From: Pedobacter sp. PLR
Lineage (GTDB): Bacteria > Bacteroidota > Bacteroidia > Sphingobacteriales > Sphingobacteriaceae
DNA length: 64,000 nucleotides
Reading direction: 5' to 3'
Assembly: GCF_026239675.1 (NCBI RefSeq)
Contig: NZ_JAPIVQ010000004.1
Coordinates: forward strand, 434,001 to 498,000
Shown: positions 8,648-17,962 of the stretch, piece by piece
How positions within the stretch are numbered: the stretch's first letter is position 1
Layout: each line of letters starts with the position of its first letter
Translations under genes and position numbers: made by a program
Notes under the pieces: generated by a model
Told to the model about the DNA's origin: nothing
The model's database searches: none
Seen by the model: only the letters and a program-made list of their open reading frames with translations

Positions 8648-9145
8648 ATGAAAAGATTATTTATAACTCTTCTGGTCGCAATTGGACTTATTTCATTGAG
8701 ATCCTCAGCACAAGTGAGTATAAACGTAAATATCGGATCGCAGCCCTTATGGGGGCCTGTTGGTTACGATCATGTAGATTATTATTATCTCCCTGATGTG
8801 GAGAGCTATTATTCTGTACCTAAAAGGCAGTTTATCTATTTTGATAATGGCAGGTGGAATTTTTCAGCATCCTTACCGTCCAGATACAGTGGATATGATC
8901 TGTATAATGGATATAAGGTAGTTATCAATTCAAGAGACGCTTATCATAATTTTGATAATGATAGGGTCCGCTATGCAAAATATAAAAAAGTTAAAGGTCA
9001 AAAGGCGATTAAATATAGTGATGATCCCCGCTATTATGAGGTTAAAGGCCATCCTCATGGAATGCCACCCGGACAAGCCAAAAAAATGCATTCCAAAGGA
9101 ATTTCGAAGGGCCATGGGGGCGAAAAGGGTAAAGGGAAACATTAA
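8648..9145 (+). CDS. Small secreted protein with PPGQAKK tail
   Basis: A 165-residue protein with a signal peptide (LFITLLVAIGLISLRSSAQ). The mature domain is rich in Tyr and Asp (YDHVDYYYLPDVESYYSVPKRQFIYFDNGRWNF in short stretches). A basic Gly/His/Lys tail starts at GMPPGQAKKMHSKG and ends GKGKH. Proteins of this kind are common in Sphingobacteriaceae, with no known job. It follows the DUF4382 gene by 43 bases and ends at a strong terminator. The small convergent lipoprotein on the other side of that terminator carries the same PPGQAKK string. Confidence 0.65.
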   Translation: MKRLFITLLVAIGLISLRSSAQVSINVNIGSQPLWGPVGYDHVDYYYLPDVESYYSVPKRQFIYFDNGRWNFSASLPSRYSGYDLYNGYKVVINSRDAYHNFDNDRVRYAKYKKVKGQKAIKYSDDPRYYEVKGHPHGMPPGQAKKMHSKGISKGHGGEKGKGKH

Positions 9146-9162
9146 CCTATCTATTAGGTGAT

Positions 9163-9197
9163 AAGGGTGCTATCTGATCAGATAAGCACCCTTTTTT
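9163..9197 (+). terminator. Rho-independent terminator
   Basis: A perfect 9-bp stem (AAGGGTGCT / AGCACCCTT) extends inward through the palindrome ATCTGATCAGAT and is followed by a run of T. It ends the DUF4382/secreted-protein transcript and sits just before the convergent small lipoprotein gene. Confidence 0.88.
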
Positions 9198-9199
9198 AA

Positions 9200-9370
9200 T
9201 TAATATTTATGCTGTTGTCCCGGGGCGAAAGGTTTAGCAGACCTTGATCCGGTTCTTTTCTTTGCTTGTCCAGGGGGGACTTTACCACTATTTCCTGCTG
9301 TTCTTGTGGTGTAACATGAGCTTGCGAACATCATGAGTACTACGGCAAATATTAAATAACTGTTTTTCAT
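9200..9370 (-). CDS. 56-residue lipoprotein with PPGQAKK motif
   Basis: A short gene from ATG 9370 to TAA 9200-9202. Its product begins MKNSYLIFAVVLMMFASSC, a full lipoprotein signal with Cys19 as the lipidated residue. The mature 38 residues are YTTRTAGNSGKVPPGQAKKR, then a basic Ser/Arg stretch, then FAPGQQHKY. This matches short Bacteroidota proteins often labelled 'quinol oxidase subunit 4-like', a name with no functional proof. The signal peptide and the PPGQAKK string shared with the neighbour 8648-9145 argue that it is expressed. It may be transcribed alone. Confidence 0.75.
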   Translation of the reverse strand: MKNSYLIFAVVLMMFASSCYTTRTAGNSGKVPPGQAKKRTGSRSAKPFAPGQQHKY

Positions 9371-9440
9371 ATCATTTGTTTTAAAAACAGAGTCTAATAA
9401 CGTGCCAAATACGGGAAAATACCTTTGTAGGTAATTTGAT

Positions 9441-10427
9441 TTAGCTAATTTTAGTAATCTTCCTCTTGCTTATTGATGGTACAATTTCCTTACCTGCTGT
9501 TAATCCTGTACGATCAGTATAGTTTAATTCTGCTGGGGATTGACCTACCCATTTACTTTTTCGTCCTTCGATATGTATAACCCCAGCGGCCGGATTAATA
9601 GTTAATGTGGTAAACAAGGCATCTTCATAAGGACAAGTGCTGGAAATCCATGCATGGGATTTATGAATTTCTTCCGGATAGCTGTTGTGTTTGTATTCGC
9701 TCCCGACCCAAAAATAAGAGGCAGAATTGATATGCACATAATTGATGTTTTTTATAAAAAGCTGGCAATCTATATGCGTATGACCATTTATGGCCAATAG
9801 TATTTTATCAGCAGCACTGCTCAAAATATCCTGTATCTCTGCCGCATTATCTACAGCAAGGGCTCCGGCAAGTGGTTGGTGACTAACAATCACAATAGGT
9901 TTGTTAATTTCCTTTAATTGTTGTTGTAACCATGTTTTTTGCTCATCATTAATGTAGGAAGGATATCCACCTTTGTGTGTAGGCGAACCTTTATCATTGC
10001 CATCTAAAATAATAAAACACACGCCATTTATTTCTTTAGTGTAATACCTTGCAGGCATTTTCCAGTATCTGAGGCATTGTTCTTTGGTGTGTCCTGAGTC
10101 GGTATCGTGATTGCCTATCACATGTAGTGCAACCGGATGCGCCTGATTAAATTGGTCAATGAGTGCTTTATTTTTATCATTAGGATACGCAAAATCACCC
10201 AGTTGCATGATGAAATCGGGATCAGTTTTTTTCATGTGGCTTAAAAAATCCTGCAGGCGTTCATTGCCATTATGTATTAGATCCTGGTGTAGATCTGTGA
10301 TCAGTCCTGCTTTGATCAACTTTGCTTTGGATGGAAACATGGCCATCGCCGATTTTGGAATTTGTAAAATAATCCCCGTGGCAAGCAGACCACCTATAAA
10401 TTTTCTTCTATTCAGTGTTTTCATCAT
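9441..10427 (-). CDS. Tat-exported calcineurin-like metallophosphoesterase
   Basis: A 328-residue protein with a twin-arginine signal (NRRKFIGG, then a hydrophobic stretch to SAMAMF near 31). The dimetal site is complete: Asp45 and His47 in TDLH, Asp78 in QLGDF, GNHD at 105-108, His183 in VSHQPL and GHTH at 215-218. It would hydrolyse phosphodiesters or phosphomonoesters in the periplasm. It lies 92 bases after the lipoprotein gene that follows SusD, on the same strand, so it likely belongs to the uptake locus and releases phosphate or trims the imported compound. Substrate cannot be read from sequence. Confidence 0.85.
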   Translation of the reverse strand: MMKTLNRRKFIGGLLATGIILQIPKSAMAMFPSKAKLIKAGLITDLHQDLIHNGNERLQDFLSHMKKTDPDFIMQLGDFAYPNDKNKALIDQFNQAHPVALHVIGNHDTDSGHTKEQCLRYWKMPARYYTKEINGVCFIILDGNDKGSPTHKGGYPSYINDEQKTWLQQQLKEINKPIVIVSHQPLAGALAVDNAAEIQDILSSAADKILLAINGHTHIDCQLFIKNINYVHINSASYFWVGSEYKHNSYPEEIHKSHAWISSTCPYEDALFTTLTINPAAGVIHIEGRKSKWVGQSPAELNYTDRTGLTAGKEIVPSISKRKITKIS

Positions 10428-10519
10428 CTTTGAAAAGTGTTTTAAATTACCCGGTTGTTTTTTCGGGGGATAAAAAAGCCAGACGGGAGTATCCCATCCG
10501 GCAATTCATTGAGGTAGAT

Positions 10520-10966
10520 TTAAGGCGCTACAGTTACCGTAATTGTCCAATCGCGTATCGTCCCATCTGCGGAGTATAGCCGATATACAAATGGACCTTT
10601 AGAAAAATCAGCAATGATACCTGCAGCAGGCGCTCCATTCAGTGGTTCTATTTTTTTAGCAAAGTGAGAAAACCGAATGCCGATCTTTGTCAGATCTGTT
10701 CCCTTAACGGCTACAATATTTATAGTGGCCTTTTCTTTATCCAGGACATTTGAAGTTGTGGATATGCCTACATTTTGATAGCCGGTTACGACTTCGTCAT
10801 AACCCAGCTGATTTTTCACTTCTTCATATTTAAACAATACAGCGGAGCTGAGGGTAGCATTATCACCCCACATGGTATCATCCAGTGCTACACGTGGTTT
10901 CATACAGCCTGAAAAAATCAAGAGCGCAATTAGCGGCAGGCCATACCATATATTTTTATGTTTCAT
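10520..10966 (-). CDS. Accessory surface lipoprotein of the SusCD locus
   Basis: A 148-residue protein with a lipoprotein signal (LPLIALLIFSGC, lipobox FSGC). The mature domain ends with a beta-rich segment, YSADGTIRDWTITVTV. That ending resembles the sandwich repeats of SusE-position or DUF5018-like lipoproteins, in which a xx-G-x-xx-W-x-V strand closes the fold. It lies 33 bases after SusD and before the phosphoesterase. The position suggests a surface glycan- or ligand-binding accessory. No confident family name. Confidence 0.6.
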   Translation of the reverse strand: MKHKNIWYGLPLIALLIFSGCMKPRVALDDTMWGDNATLSSAVLFKYEEVKNQLGYDEVVTGYQNVGISTTSNVLDKEKATINIVAVKGTDLTKIGIRFSHFAKKIEPLNGAPAAGIIADFSKGPFVYRLYSADGTIRDWTITVTVAP

Positions 10967-10999
10967 TATTTTTAGTTTTATGGATACACGTAAAATGAA

Positions 11000-12946
11000 T
11001 TAATTCCAACCCGGATTCTGACTGAGAACCGCATTATTTGTCTGATAAAGCTTGATTTGTTGTAAAGGAACCGCGCTTAAATAATCTCTTGCCGGATTGA
11101 TATAAAGACCTCTTCCGCCAGTTCTGAAATCTGCTTGCTTAAACCATGGGTTTATTCTTCCATTCGGGAACCTGTCCACATTACTGCCGGTAACCAGGTT
11201 AAATTCGCTAAGCATATAACCATCTTTTCTAATCTGGCTGTACAAGGTCTGGTTAGCGCCTTTATCCAGTTCTATCTGACTCGCAGAGCGATTGAAATAA
11301 TCCAGAGACTCCTGCAATATGGCGCCTTTTGGCTGGTAACCGTTGATTACTTTCTCATAGACCGCCCATCTTTTCAGATCATTCAAACGAAAGCCTTCTA
11401 ACGCAAATTCTACCGTTCTTTCTCTTCTGATTTCATTCACAATGGCCGGAGAATTAAGGTCAAATCCAAGATCTTCCCGATACGCTGTTGCAGGTAAAGC
11501 AGCCATATTTAACGGGGCCATACCAACACGATTTCTAATCACATTTACCGTCTTGTCAATATCAGCCTGACTAATGGTTCCTAAGATTGCTTTAGCTTCT
11601 GCCAGCGACAACAGGCTTTCCTCATAGCGCATCAGGATATCATCAGTTTCTCCTTTTGTAGCTTCCTGTGCAAGAACAGCCCCTTTAAAATTCCGGTATC
11701 CTGTGGACGTGAAACCGATACTTGTGTATGGCGCCTGACTGGCAATAATCGGATATCTGAAAGGGTCACCATCACCACCACGTCCCGCTAATTGATTGAG
11801 TGGACCGCGGTCTGGTGTCCATACCGTTTGTCTGAATCTCGGATCAAGATTTGTGCTCAATTGGTTCAGGGTAGCAGTATAAGTTGCTGAAGGAACCTGT
11901 GGCGTACCATCTTTGTTCAAATAGGTATCTGTTAAGTGATCGGTAATCGAAGGACCGGAGTCAAGGATTTTGAAAAAGAAATTGTGGCTAAGAGTAAGCA
12001 GCGCCGCATCATAGACTTTGTAAAGAAACACCCCGTCAATATTTGCTGCATTCTTTTGCGCAAAAAGCTGATTATAAGCGTTCATTTTATCGCCAGCTGC
12101 GGTAAAAATCTTAGCACCGTGCCTGTTGATCAGCTGCGAAACGGTAGTTTCCACCATCTCCAGAAATTCAGTCCCATTTTTGCCAGGCATCGCATATGGA
12201 CTCGCTTTTCTGCTGTGATAATACTCCCATGAGCCTTCATATAAGGCCACTCTGGCTTTTAAAGCAAGCGCCGCATCCTTAGTGACCCTGCCGGCAATAG
12301 CGCCCTGGCCTTCACCTTTCCAATGCAACTTAGCGATCGCCAGATCCAGGTCTGCGATCACTTGTTTGGCAACCTCATATCTGGAAGCTCTCGGTACAAA
12401 TAGCTTTTCCGTATCGTTGTCGTTTAGTAATTCCGTAATGATCGGGGCAGCACCGAAATTTCTCAGCAGTCTGAAATAGTCCCAGGCACGGAAAAAATAC
12501 CCCTCGCCAATGTAATGACTGGCGGCCTCTGTCTTTTCCGAATTGAGGTTCGCATAATAAAGAAAATAGTTGTCAGACCTGATATTGGCATAACTTCCAG
12601 ACCAATTGTCGTCCGCTTCGGCAGGGACAGAATTTGAATCCCATCGGTACAAACTACCGGTCACCGTGGTCTGTACAATCATCATGTCCGTATTGGCATC
12701 CATGGCCAGATTACTGTTTCCACCGCCGGTAGTACCGGTGCCACCCTGTGTATTGTATTGAGGAGCCAGACGGCCATAGAATCCGTTCACAAAGATTTGA
12801 AGATCGGATGCGGTTTTAAAGAAATTAGTGGAATTTACGGAGTCCAACGGACTTTTATCCAAAAAACCTTTTTTGCAAGCCACAAGATTCATCACCAAAA
12901 ATAGGGTGAATATCATCTTGCCTGGTTTACTGAAGTAAGCTTTCAT
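11000..12946 (-). CDS. RagB/SusD family outer-membrane nutrient-binding lipoprotein
   Basis: A 648-residue SusD-like protein. The lipoprotein signal ends at the lipobox LVAC. SusD N-terminal features follow (FLDKSPLDSVNSTNFFKTASDLQIFVNGFYGRL) together with TPR-like helices (YIGEGYFFRAWDYFRLLRNFG). The C-terminal RagB/SusD block has LLSLAEAKAILG, VNVIRNRVGMAPL, IRRERTVEFALEGFRLNDLKRW. It caps the SusC barrel encoded 34 bases upstream and binds the ligand at the cell surface. No cellulose- or starch-type enzyme is next door, so the ligand is not a recognised glycan; the neighbouring phosphoesterase hints at a phosphorylated compound. Confidence 0.95.
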   Translation of the reverse strand: MKAYFSKPGKMIFTLFLVMNLVACKKGFLDKSPLDSVNSTNFFKTASDLQIFVNGFYGRLAPQYNTQGGTGTTGGGNSNLAMDANTDMMIVQTTVTGSLYRWDSNSVPAEADDNWSGSYANIRSDNYFLYYANLNSEKTEAASHYIGEGYFFRAWDYFRLLRNFGAAPIITELLNDNDTEKLFVPRASRYEVAKQVIADLDLAIAKLHWKGEGQGAIAGRVTKDAALALKARVALYEGSWEYYHSRKASPYAMPGKNGTEFLEMVETTVSQLINRHGAKIFTAAGDKMNAYNQLFAQKNAANIDGVFLYKVYDAALLTLSHNFFFKILDSGPSITDHLTDTYLNKDGTPQVPSATYTATLNQLSTNLDPRFRQTVWTPDRGPLNQLAGRGGDGDPFRYPIIASQAPYTSIGFTSTGYRNFKGAVLAQEATKGETDDILMRYEESLLSLAEAKAILGTISQADIDKTVNVIRNRVGMAPLNMAALPATAYREDLGFDLNSPAIVNEIRRERTVEFALEGFRLNDLKRWAVYEKVINGYQPKGAILQESLDYFNRSASQIELDKGANQTLYSQIRKDGYMLSEFNLVTGSNVDRFPNGRINPWFKQADFRTGGRGLYINPARDYLSAVPLQQIKLYQTNNAVLSQNPGWN

Positions 12947-12980
12947 CTCGTTTATATTTTGGTATAATTGATAGATTAGT

Positions 12981-15900
12981 TTATAAGGTAATGTTTAGTC
13001 CAAGTGAATAGTAGCGTAAGGGCGGATAATTGTTTATACCGCTTTTCAATAACTCAGGATCATATTTTATAAATGATTTATTGTAGATGAATCCCAGGTT
13101 TTCTCCGCTGAAATAAATGCTGGCTCTTTTGATTTTAGCTTTATTTAGCCAGGTTTGAGGGATATCATAACCCAGTGTGATATTCCTGATCCTAAGATTT
13201 GCCAGATTTAACATATACTTATTCGTTGCCGATCCTCTTCCGGTATTGAAAGCAGGGAAAAAAGCATCGGTATTACCCGGGTTCCAATAACCTAATTTCG
13301 TGCTTTCTTCAAAAGCAGGGGTATAGAAATAAGCAAGATCAGCACCTGCACGCGTACCCCATACCCATTCTGTGCTGTTGTAAACACGCCAATGCATCAC
13401 ACCTTCCAGCACTGCTGAGAAAAAGAAATTGTTCCAGGAAACTGTAGGAAGGATCGAATAACTCTTACGTGGGTAGTCAAATCCATCCTTAATTACGTCA
13501 CCGCGACTATACCAAAATCCACCGTTCCCGGAATTGATATAGCCATCACCATTTTTGTCGTTGTACATGATATACCCGGGGTAGTTATAAGTTCCGGTTA
13601 AGGTTCCTTTATTGAGGTCGCCGGTATTCTGAGCAATCTGGGTCACATCATACACGTAATTCTGACCAAATTGCTCACCTTTTGTCCAGACTCCACTCAT
13701 TATACCGGATTTATTTTCCGCATACTCCGTCACATAACCGATGTAATCACTGATGTTAAATTTCAGGGAGTAAGCCAATGGTTTATGCGCTACCTGGAAC
13801 TGATCATTCCAGCCGATAGAAAGCTCCCATCCACGGGTTTCTGAAACAGAATTGTTTAAACTTGGCGCGCCTGTGCCCAATACCTGTGGCAATGGATTAG
13901 GTGGCCCGATCTGATCTTTTACGGTTCTCTGGTACCAATCATAGCTCAGGTTTAATCTTCTCCTAAAGGCAGAAATATCCAGACCCAGATTGATGACAGT
14001 AGGTTTCGCCCAGGTCAATGTGGAACTTACCAATCCAGGAGGACTGGCGACATTCGAATAACCACCGTTTAACAGCGTACTTTTATTCACCGAAAAGCCA
14101 AGCGTAGGCAAGTAAGTATAGTAATTGCTGGCACCCACGGAAGTTAAATCTCCTGACGTTGACCAGGAAGCACGTGGCTTGAATTCTGAAATTAGCTTTT
14201 TCAATGGAAAGAAATCTTCTTTCGCAGCATTCCAGGCTACAGAAGCAGAAGGGAAGAAGCTCCAGCGGGATTCCGGTGAAAAGCGTGAACTGGCATCTTT
14301 TCGTCCCGCAAATTTGACCATATATTTCTCCATGAAATCATAGGTCACCACACCATAGAATCCCAAAGTACTCCATTCGTACATGCTATCATTTGCCTGT
14401 TGATTATTGGCTGCACCATTTAGGGCAAGAATTACATCCTGAGCAAACAGGTCTGTGCGGCTACCGGTTAATGATCTGTAATCATTTTCCTCGGCCTGCA
14501 TCCCAAATTGAGCTAGTAAATGATGCTTGTCTGCAAAGGACCGGTTATACTGTGCGCTTAATTTTGACATCTGATATTCCTGTATTCCATTTGTTTTGGA
14601 GATACTGCTCACATTGGCGGTACGATTGTTCGGGATTTTAGTGCCATCAGGCAGTTCTGTGTAAGCAATCTTATCTACCCTTTGATACTCGGTGTAACTT
14701 TGTCTTCTGGAATAGTCTGCATTGATTTCAAAGTATTTGAAGGGTCTGATCGTCGTTCCTCCACTAAGTACAATTTCGTTTCTCCTGTTATTGATGAGTC
14801 CACCTTCTCCCATGATACCTGCAGCGCCCAATATCCAGGAATAAGCATTTCCGGAAGGTACCCTCAGCGGAGTTGCAAAATACTGCATCATGCTGGCGAA
14901 GATGGTTTCATAGTTGGCTATCGAACCACCGCCAGACAGGTAATTTGGTCCCTGGTTTTCTTGTCTCACATAATTCACATCAGTCCTGAAATCTAACCAG
15001 TCGGCAGCTTTGTAGTTGAGCTTGGTTTGAAAATTATATCGCTTGTTGTAATTGAAATCACCCTTAAGCAGGCCTTTAGTATCATTATACCCGAAGCTGG
15101 AGAAATAGCGGATTTTATCTGTACCTCCATTAAAATTCAGGTTGTGCTGCTGACTGAAATCGTTCTTTTTAAAATACGCATCATACAGTTTTGTGGTCGC
15201 AAAAGACTGCTCTCTGGTCCAGTTCTTAAAGCCTGCATTGGTGGTCGGGAATTGCCCGTTTTCAATATATTGCTGCGCCTTATCTCCGAATTGGGTCCTT
15301 AACGCATCAAATGCAGGATTAGTCCAGTCTTTTGCCAACCAGGCCTCCATTCTGGCAATGGTGAGGGCATCTACACCATCAGTTCCGGTGCCATTTGGCT
15401 GTCCATTTTTGGAAGCAATGTTGATGTAACGCGCCCAGTCCGGAGAGTTAGGTTGGGTAGGGGCGAGCACCATAGTTCCGATTTTTGTATTTGCAGAATA
15501 GCTCACTGATGCTTTACCTTCTTTGCCACTTTTAGTGGTAATCAGTAGGACCCCATAAGGTGCTCTGGAACCGTAAATAGCGGAAGCCGCACCATCTTTT
15601 AATAAGGAAATACTTTCCACATCATTGGGATTAACATCCTGAATCGGTCTTTCTATCCCATCAACTAAGATCAACGGGGAGCCATTGCTATTGATAGAGG
15701 TAAAGCCGCGGATGTTAATGGAAGGATTTGCCTCAGGAGCTCCACTCGACATTCTGATATTCAGTCCGGGAGCCAGGCCAATTAATCCATCTGCAACTGT
15801 TCGTATCGGTCTGTTCGCTAACTTATCGCCGCTAATGGTTTCCACAGCATCCGTGAGACTGCTTTTTTTAACTTTACCGTAGGCTGTTACCACGATTTCA

Positions 15901-16538
15901 TTCAGTTCAGCCGGAGATGGAGTCAGTGTGATGGTTAAATCCTGACCTGAACTTACTTTAACTTCTCTGGATACATATCCGAGGTAAGAAGCGACAAGCA
16001 TGGCGTTTTCTTTCACATTGCGCAGTCTGAATTTACCATCAGCATCACTGATAGTACCCTGTTTTTCTCCTTTTACTTTTATGGTAGCCCCTGGAATAGC
16101 CTTGCCGTTTTCATCTACAACTCTTCCGGAAACATCTATCGTCATTTCAATGATAGACTTTGGGAAGGATATAGACCATGGCTTTTCTTTCACAATGATG
16201 GAATTGCTCTTGATGGCAAAAGTCAGGTTCTGATTTTCAAATACCTTCGTTAACACCTTTAGAAATTCTTCATCATTCACTTGAATATTTACGGGCTTGG
16301 CATTTTTCAACATCGATTCCGTAACTAAAAAATCATATCCTGTCTGCGTTCTTATCTTTTCAAAGACCCTGGTCAGGGGCGCATTTTTTTCAGATAAGGT
16401 AATTTTTTGTGCAAATGAATTTGCGCTTAACTGTAAGATCACTGTGGTTAATAGTAAAATGGTCAGTTTCATAACCAATAGTAGTTTATTTACGCCTCTG
16501 GGGAGAGTGCATAAGTTTGGTTTCCAAATTTTGTACAT
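12981..16538 (-). CDS. SusC/RagA TonB-linked receptor with STN domain
   Basis: A 1185-residue outer-membrane transporter. In order: a long N-terminus with the signal peptide near 25-43; an STN secretin/TonB signalling domain (about 45-115, ITLSEKNAPLTRVFEKI); a carboxypeptidase-regulatory-like domain (about 130-205, SGRVVDENGKAIPGATIKV); the TonB box region VVTAYGKVKKSS; the plug (LIGLAPGLNIR, INIRGFTSINSNGSPLILVDG, VLLITTKSG); and a large barrel ending YYSLGLNITL. The STN domain is the mark of receptors that signal through FecR to an ECF sigma factor, which is exactly what lies upstream. It takes substrate from SusD and moves it using TonB energy. Confidence 0.96.
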   Translation of the reverse strand: MYKIWKPNLCTLPRGVNKLLLVMKLTILLLTTVILQLSANSFAQKITLSEKNAPLTRVFEKIRTQTGYDFLVTESMLKNAKPVNIQVNDEEFLKVLTKVFENQNLTFAIKSNSIIVKEKPWSISFPKSIIEMTIDVSGRVVDENGKAIPGATIKVKGEKQGTISDADGKFRLRNVKENAMLVASYLGYVSREVKVSSGQDLTITLTPSPAELNEIVVTAYGKVKKSSLTDAVETISGDKLANRPIRTVADGLIGLAPGLNIRMSSGAPEANPSINIRGFTSINSNGSPLILVDGIERPIQDVNPNDVESISLLKDGAASAIYGSRAPYGVLLITTKSGKEGKASVSYSANTKIGTMVLAPTQPNSPDWARYINIASKNGQPNGTGTDGVDALTIARMEAWLAKDWTNPAFDALRTQFGDKAQQYIENGQFPTTNAGFKNWTREQSFATTKLYDAYFKKNDFSQQHNLNFNGGTDKIRYFSSFGYNDTKGLLKGDFNYNKRYNFQTKLNYKAADWLDFRTDVNYVRQENQGPNYLSGGGSIANYETIFASMMQYFATPLRVPSGNAYSWILGAAGIMGEGGLINNRRNEIVLSGGTTIRPFKYFEINADYSRRQSYTEYQRVDKIAYTELPDGTKIPNNRTANVSSISKTNGIQEYQMSKLSAQYNRSFADKHHLLAQFGMQAEENDYRSLTGSRTDLFAQDVILALNGAANNQQANDSMYEWSTLGFYGVVTYDFMEKYMVKFAGRKDASSRFSPESRWSFFPSASVAWNAAKEDFFPLKKLISEFKPRASWSTSGDLTSVGASNYYTYLPTLGFSVNKSTLLNGGYSNVASPPGLVSSTLTWAKPTVINLGLDISAFRRRLNLSYDWYQRTVKDQIGPPNPLPQVLGTGAPSLNNSVSETRGWELSIGWNDQFQVAHKPLAYSLKFNISDYIGYVTEYAENKSGIMSGVWTKGEQFGQNYVYDVTQIAQNTGDLNKGTLTGTYNYPGYIMYNDKNGDGYINSGNGGFWYSRGDVIKDGFDYPRKSYSILPTVSWNNFFFSAVLEGVMHWRVYNSTEWVWGTRAGADLAYFYTPAFEESTKLGYWNPGNTDAFFPAFNTGRGSATNKYMLNLANLRIRNITLGYDIPQTWLNKAKIKRASIYFSGENLGFIYNKSFIKYDPELLKSGINNYPPLRYYSLGLNITL

Positions 16539-16694
16539 TTGTTTAGTTTGGTTTTAGCGTTTGCCTATTCATTGTCGAGATGCCTGGCAATACGCAGTTA
16601 AAGATTAATTGTTAAATTATTCTGATTTTCCAGACCTGGCCAGGATTTCGATTAGCGTCGATTCCTGGCTTTCCTGGATTTTTGAAATGTAGCT

Positions 16695-17870
16695 TTACTT
16701 CATAACCAAAATCCTCCTTCCTTCAATTTTAAAGTGAACAGCATTTGTTTCCTCCAACATTTCCAGTACCTGATTTATATTTTTAGCTCTTGAACTGGTT
16801 CCGCTAAACTTCTCCTCAGTAATCTTTCCCTTAAATTCGACACTCACATCATACCATCTGGATATCTTGCTCATGATGCTTTCAATACCTTCGTGGTCAA
16901 ATCTGAAATAACCGTTCTTCCAGGCAATAGCCGCTTCCGTATTTGCCTCAGTAATTGCAATGCTTTCATTTTTCGAGACCTCTGCCTGCTGACCTGGTTT
17001 AAGTAGTACCATGTTTTTTAAAACCAACACTCTTACACTTCCTTCCAGTAAGGTGGTTCGCTGTAGACCTTCTTCTTTATAACTGTTGATGTTGAAATGC
17101 GTTCCCAGGACCTCCACAGTCTGACCATTACTAACCACCCTGAAAGGAAGTTTCTTATTTTTGGCAACCTCAAAGTAAGCCTCTCCCTGCAGCTCAACCC
17201 TACGTTCCCCGGCCTTGAACGCTACCGGGTATTTTAATCTGGATGCAGCATTCAGCCAAACTTCAGTTCCATCTGGAAGCGTTACCTGGTACTGCCCACC
17301 TCTTGGAGTCTCTATGATATTGTCACCATCGGCTGGTACAGCTGATGCTGCGTGACTATAAGTCAATTGACCATTGGCTGTTTTTGTAATTAATACGGAA
17401 CCCTGACTGGCCACTTTACCTGTATGCTTGTCGTCCAGGACAACTTTAGATCCGTCAGCCAGGATCAACATGGCTTTATTACCTCCGGATACAATAGGAT
17501 GCTTATGCTGGATTGCTGTTTGTGGGAGCTCTTCCCTTTTAGGTGTAAAGAATAAAATCCCAATCGTTAGACAAAATAAAACGGCAGCAGCCACTGAAGC
17601 CTGGGGTAAGAAAGGTTTAATTGAAGAAAGCTTTACTGATTTTTTGGATACCGGAGCTACCTGGTAAATCGCCTGAAGTATGGCTTCACTTTTTCCCGGA
17701 TCAATATCCACTTCCGTTTTTGGTGTTTGATAGGCCTTAAAGAGCAAAACTTTAACCAGTTCTTCATGTTCAGACAATGCCATTAAATAGGACATTTCCT
17801 CCATTTGTTCGGGAGTAGCTTTCTGATTCATTGAAAGCTCAAATAAATATTCAAGTCTGGTTACGTTCAT
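16695..17870 (-). CDS. FecR family anti-sigma/transducer protein
   Basis: A 391-residue FecR-like protein. The cytoplasmic N-terminus (about 1-85) holds the sigma-binding part. One membrane segment lies near residues 93-110 (ASVAAAVLFCLTIGILFF). The periplasmic FecR domain runs from about 185 (IETPRGGQYQVTLPDGTEVWLNA, the family signature), followed by GEAYFEVAKNKKLPFRV and a C-terminal domain meeting the receptor's STN domain. It lies 92 bases after the ECF sigma gene and 156 bases before SusC. It would hold or activate the sigma factor according to receptor occupancy. Confidence 0.95.
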   Translation of the reverse strand: MNVTRLEYLFELSMNQKATPEQMEEMSYLMALSEHEELVKVLLFKAYQTPKTEVDIDPGKSEAILQAIYQVAPVSKKSVKLSSIKPFLPQASVAAAVLFCLTIGILFFTPKREELPQTAIQHKHPIVSGGNKAMLILADGSKVVLDDKHTGKVASQGSVLITKTANGQLTYSHAASAVPADGDNIIETPRGGQYQVTLPDGTEVWLNAASRLKYPVAFKAGERRVELQGEAYFEVAKNKKLPFRVVSNGQTVEVLGTHFNINSYKEEGLQRTTLLEGSVRVLVLKNMVLLKPGQQAEVSKNESIAITEANTEAAIAWKNGYFRFDHEGIESIMSKISRWYDVSVEFKGKITEEKFSGTSSRAKNINQVLEMLEETNAVHFKIEGRRILVMK

Positions 17871-17962
17871 AAAAAAATATCCACTAAATAAATGCAGGCA
17901 GTATCAAAATACCTGGTTTAAAAAAGGATAGACAATAACAAAAAGACTTTGGGGGGTAAGGC

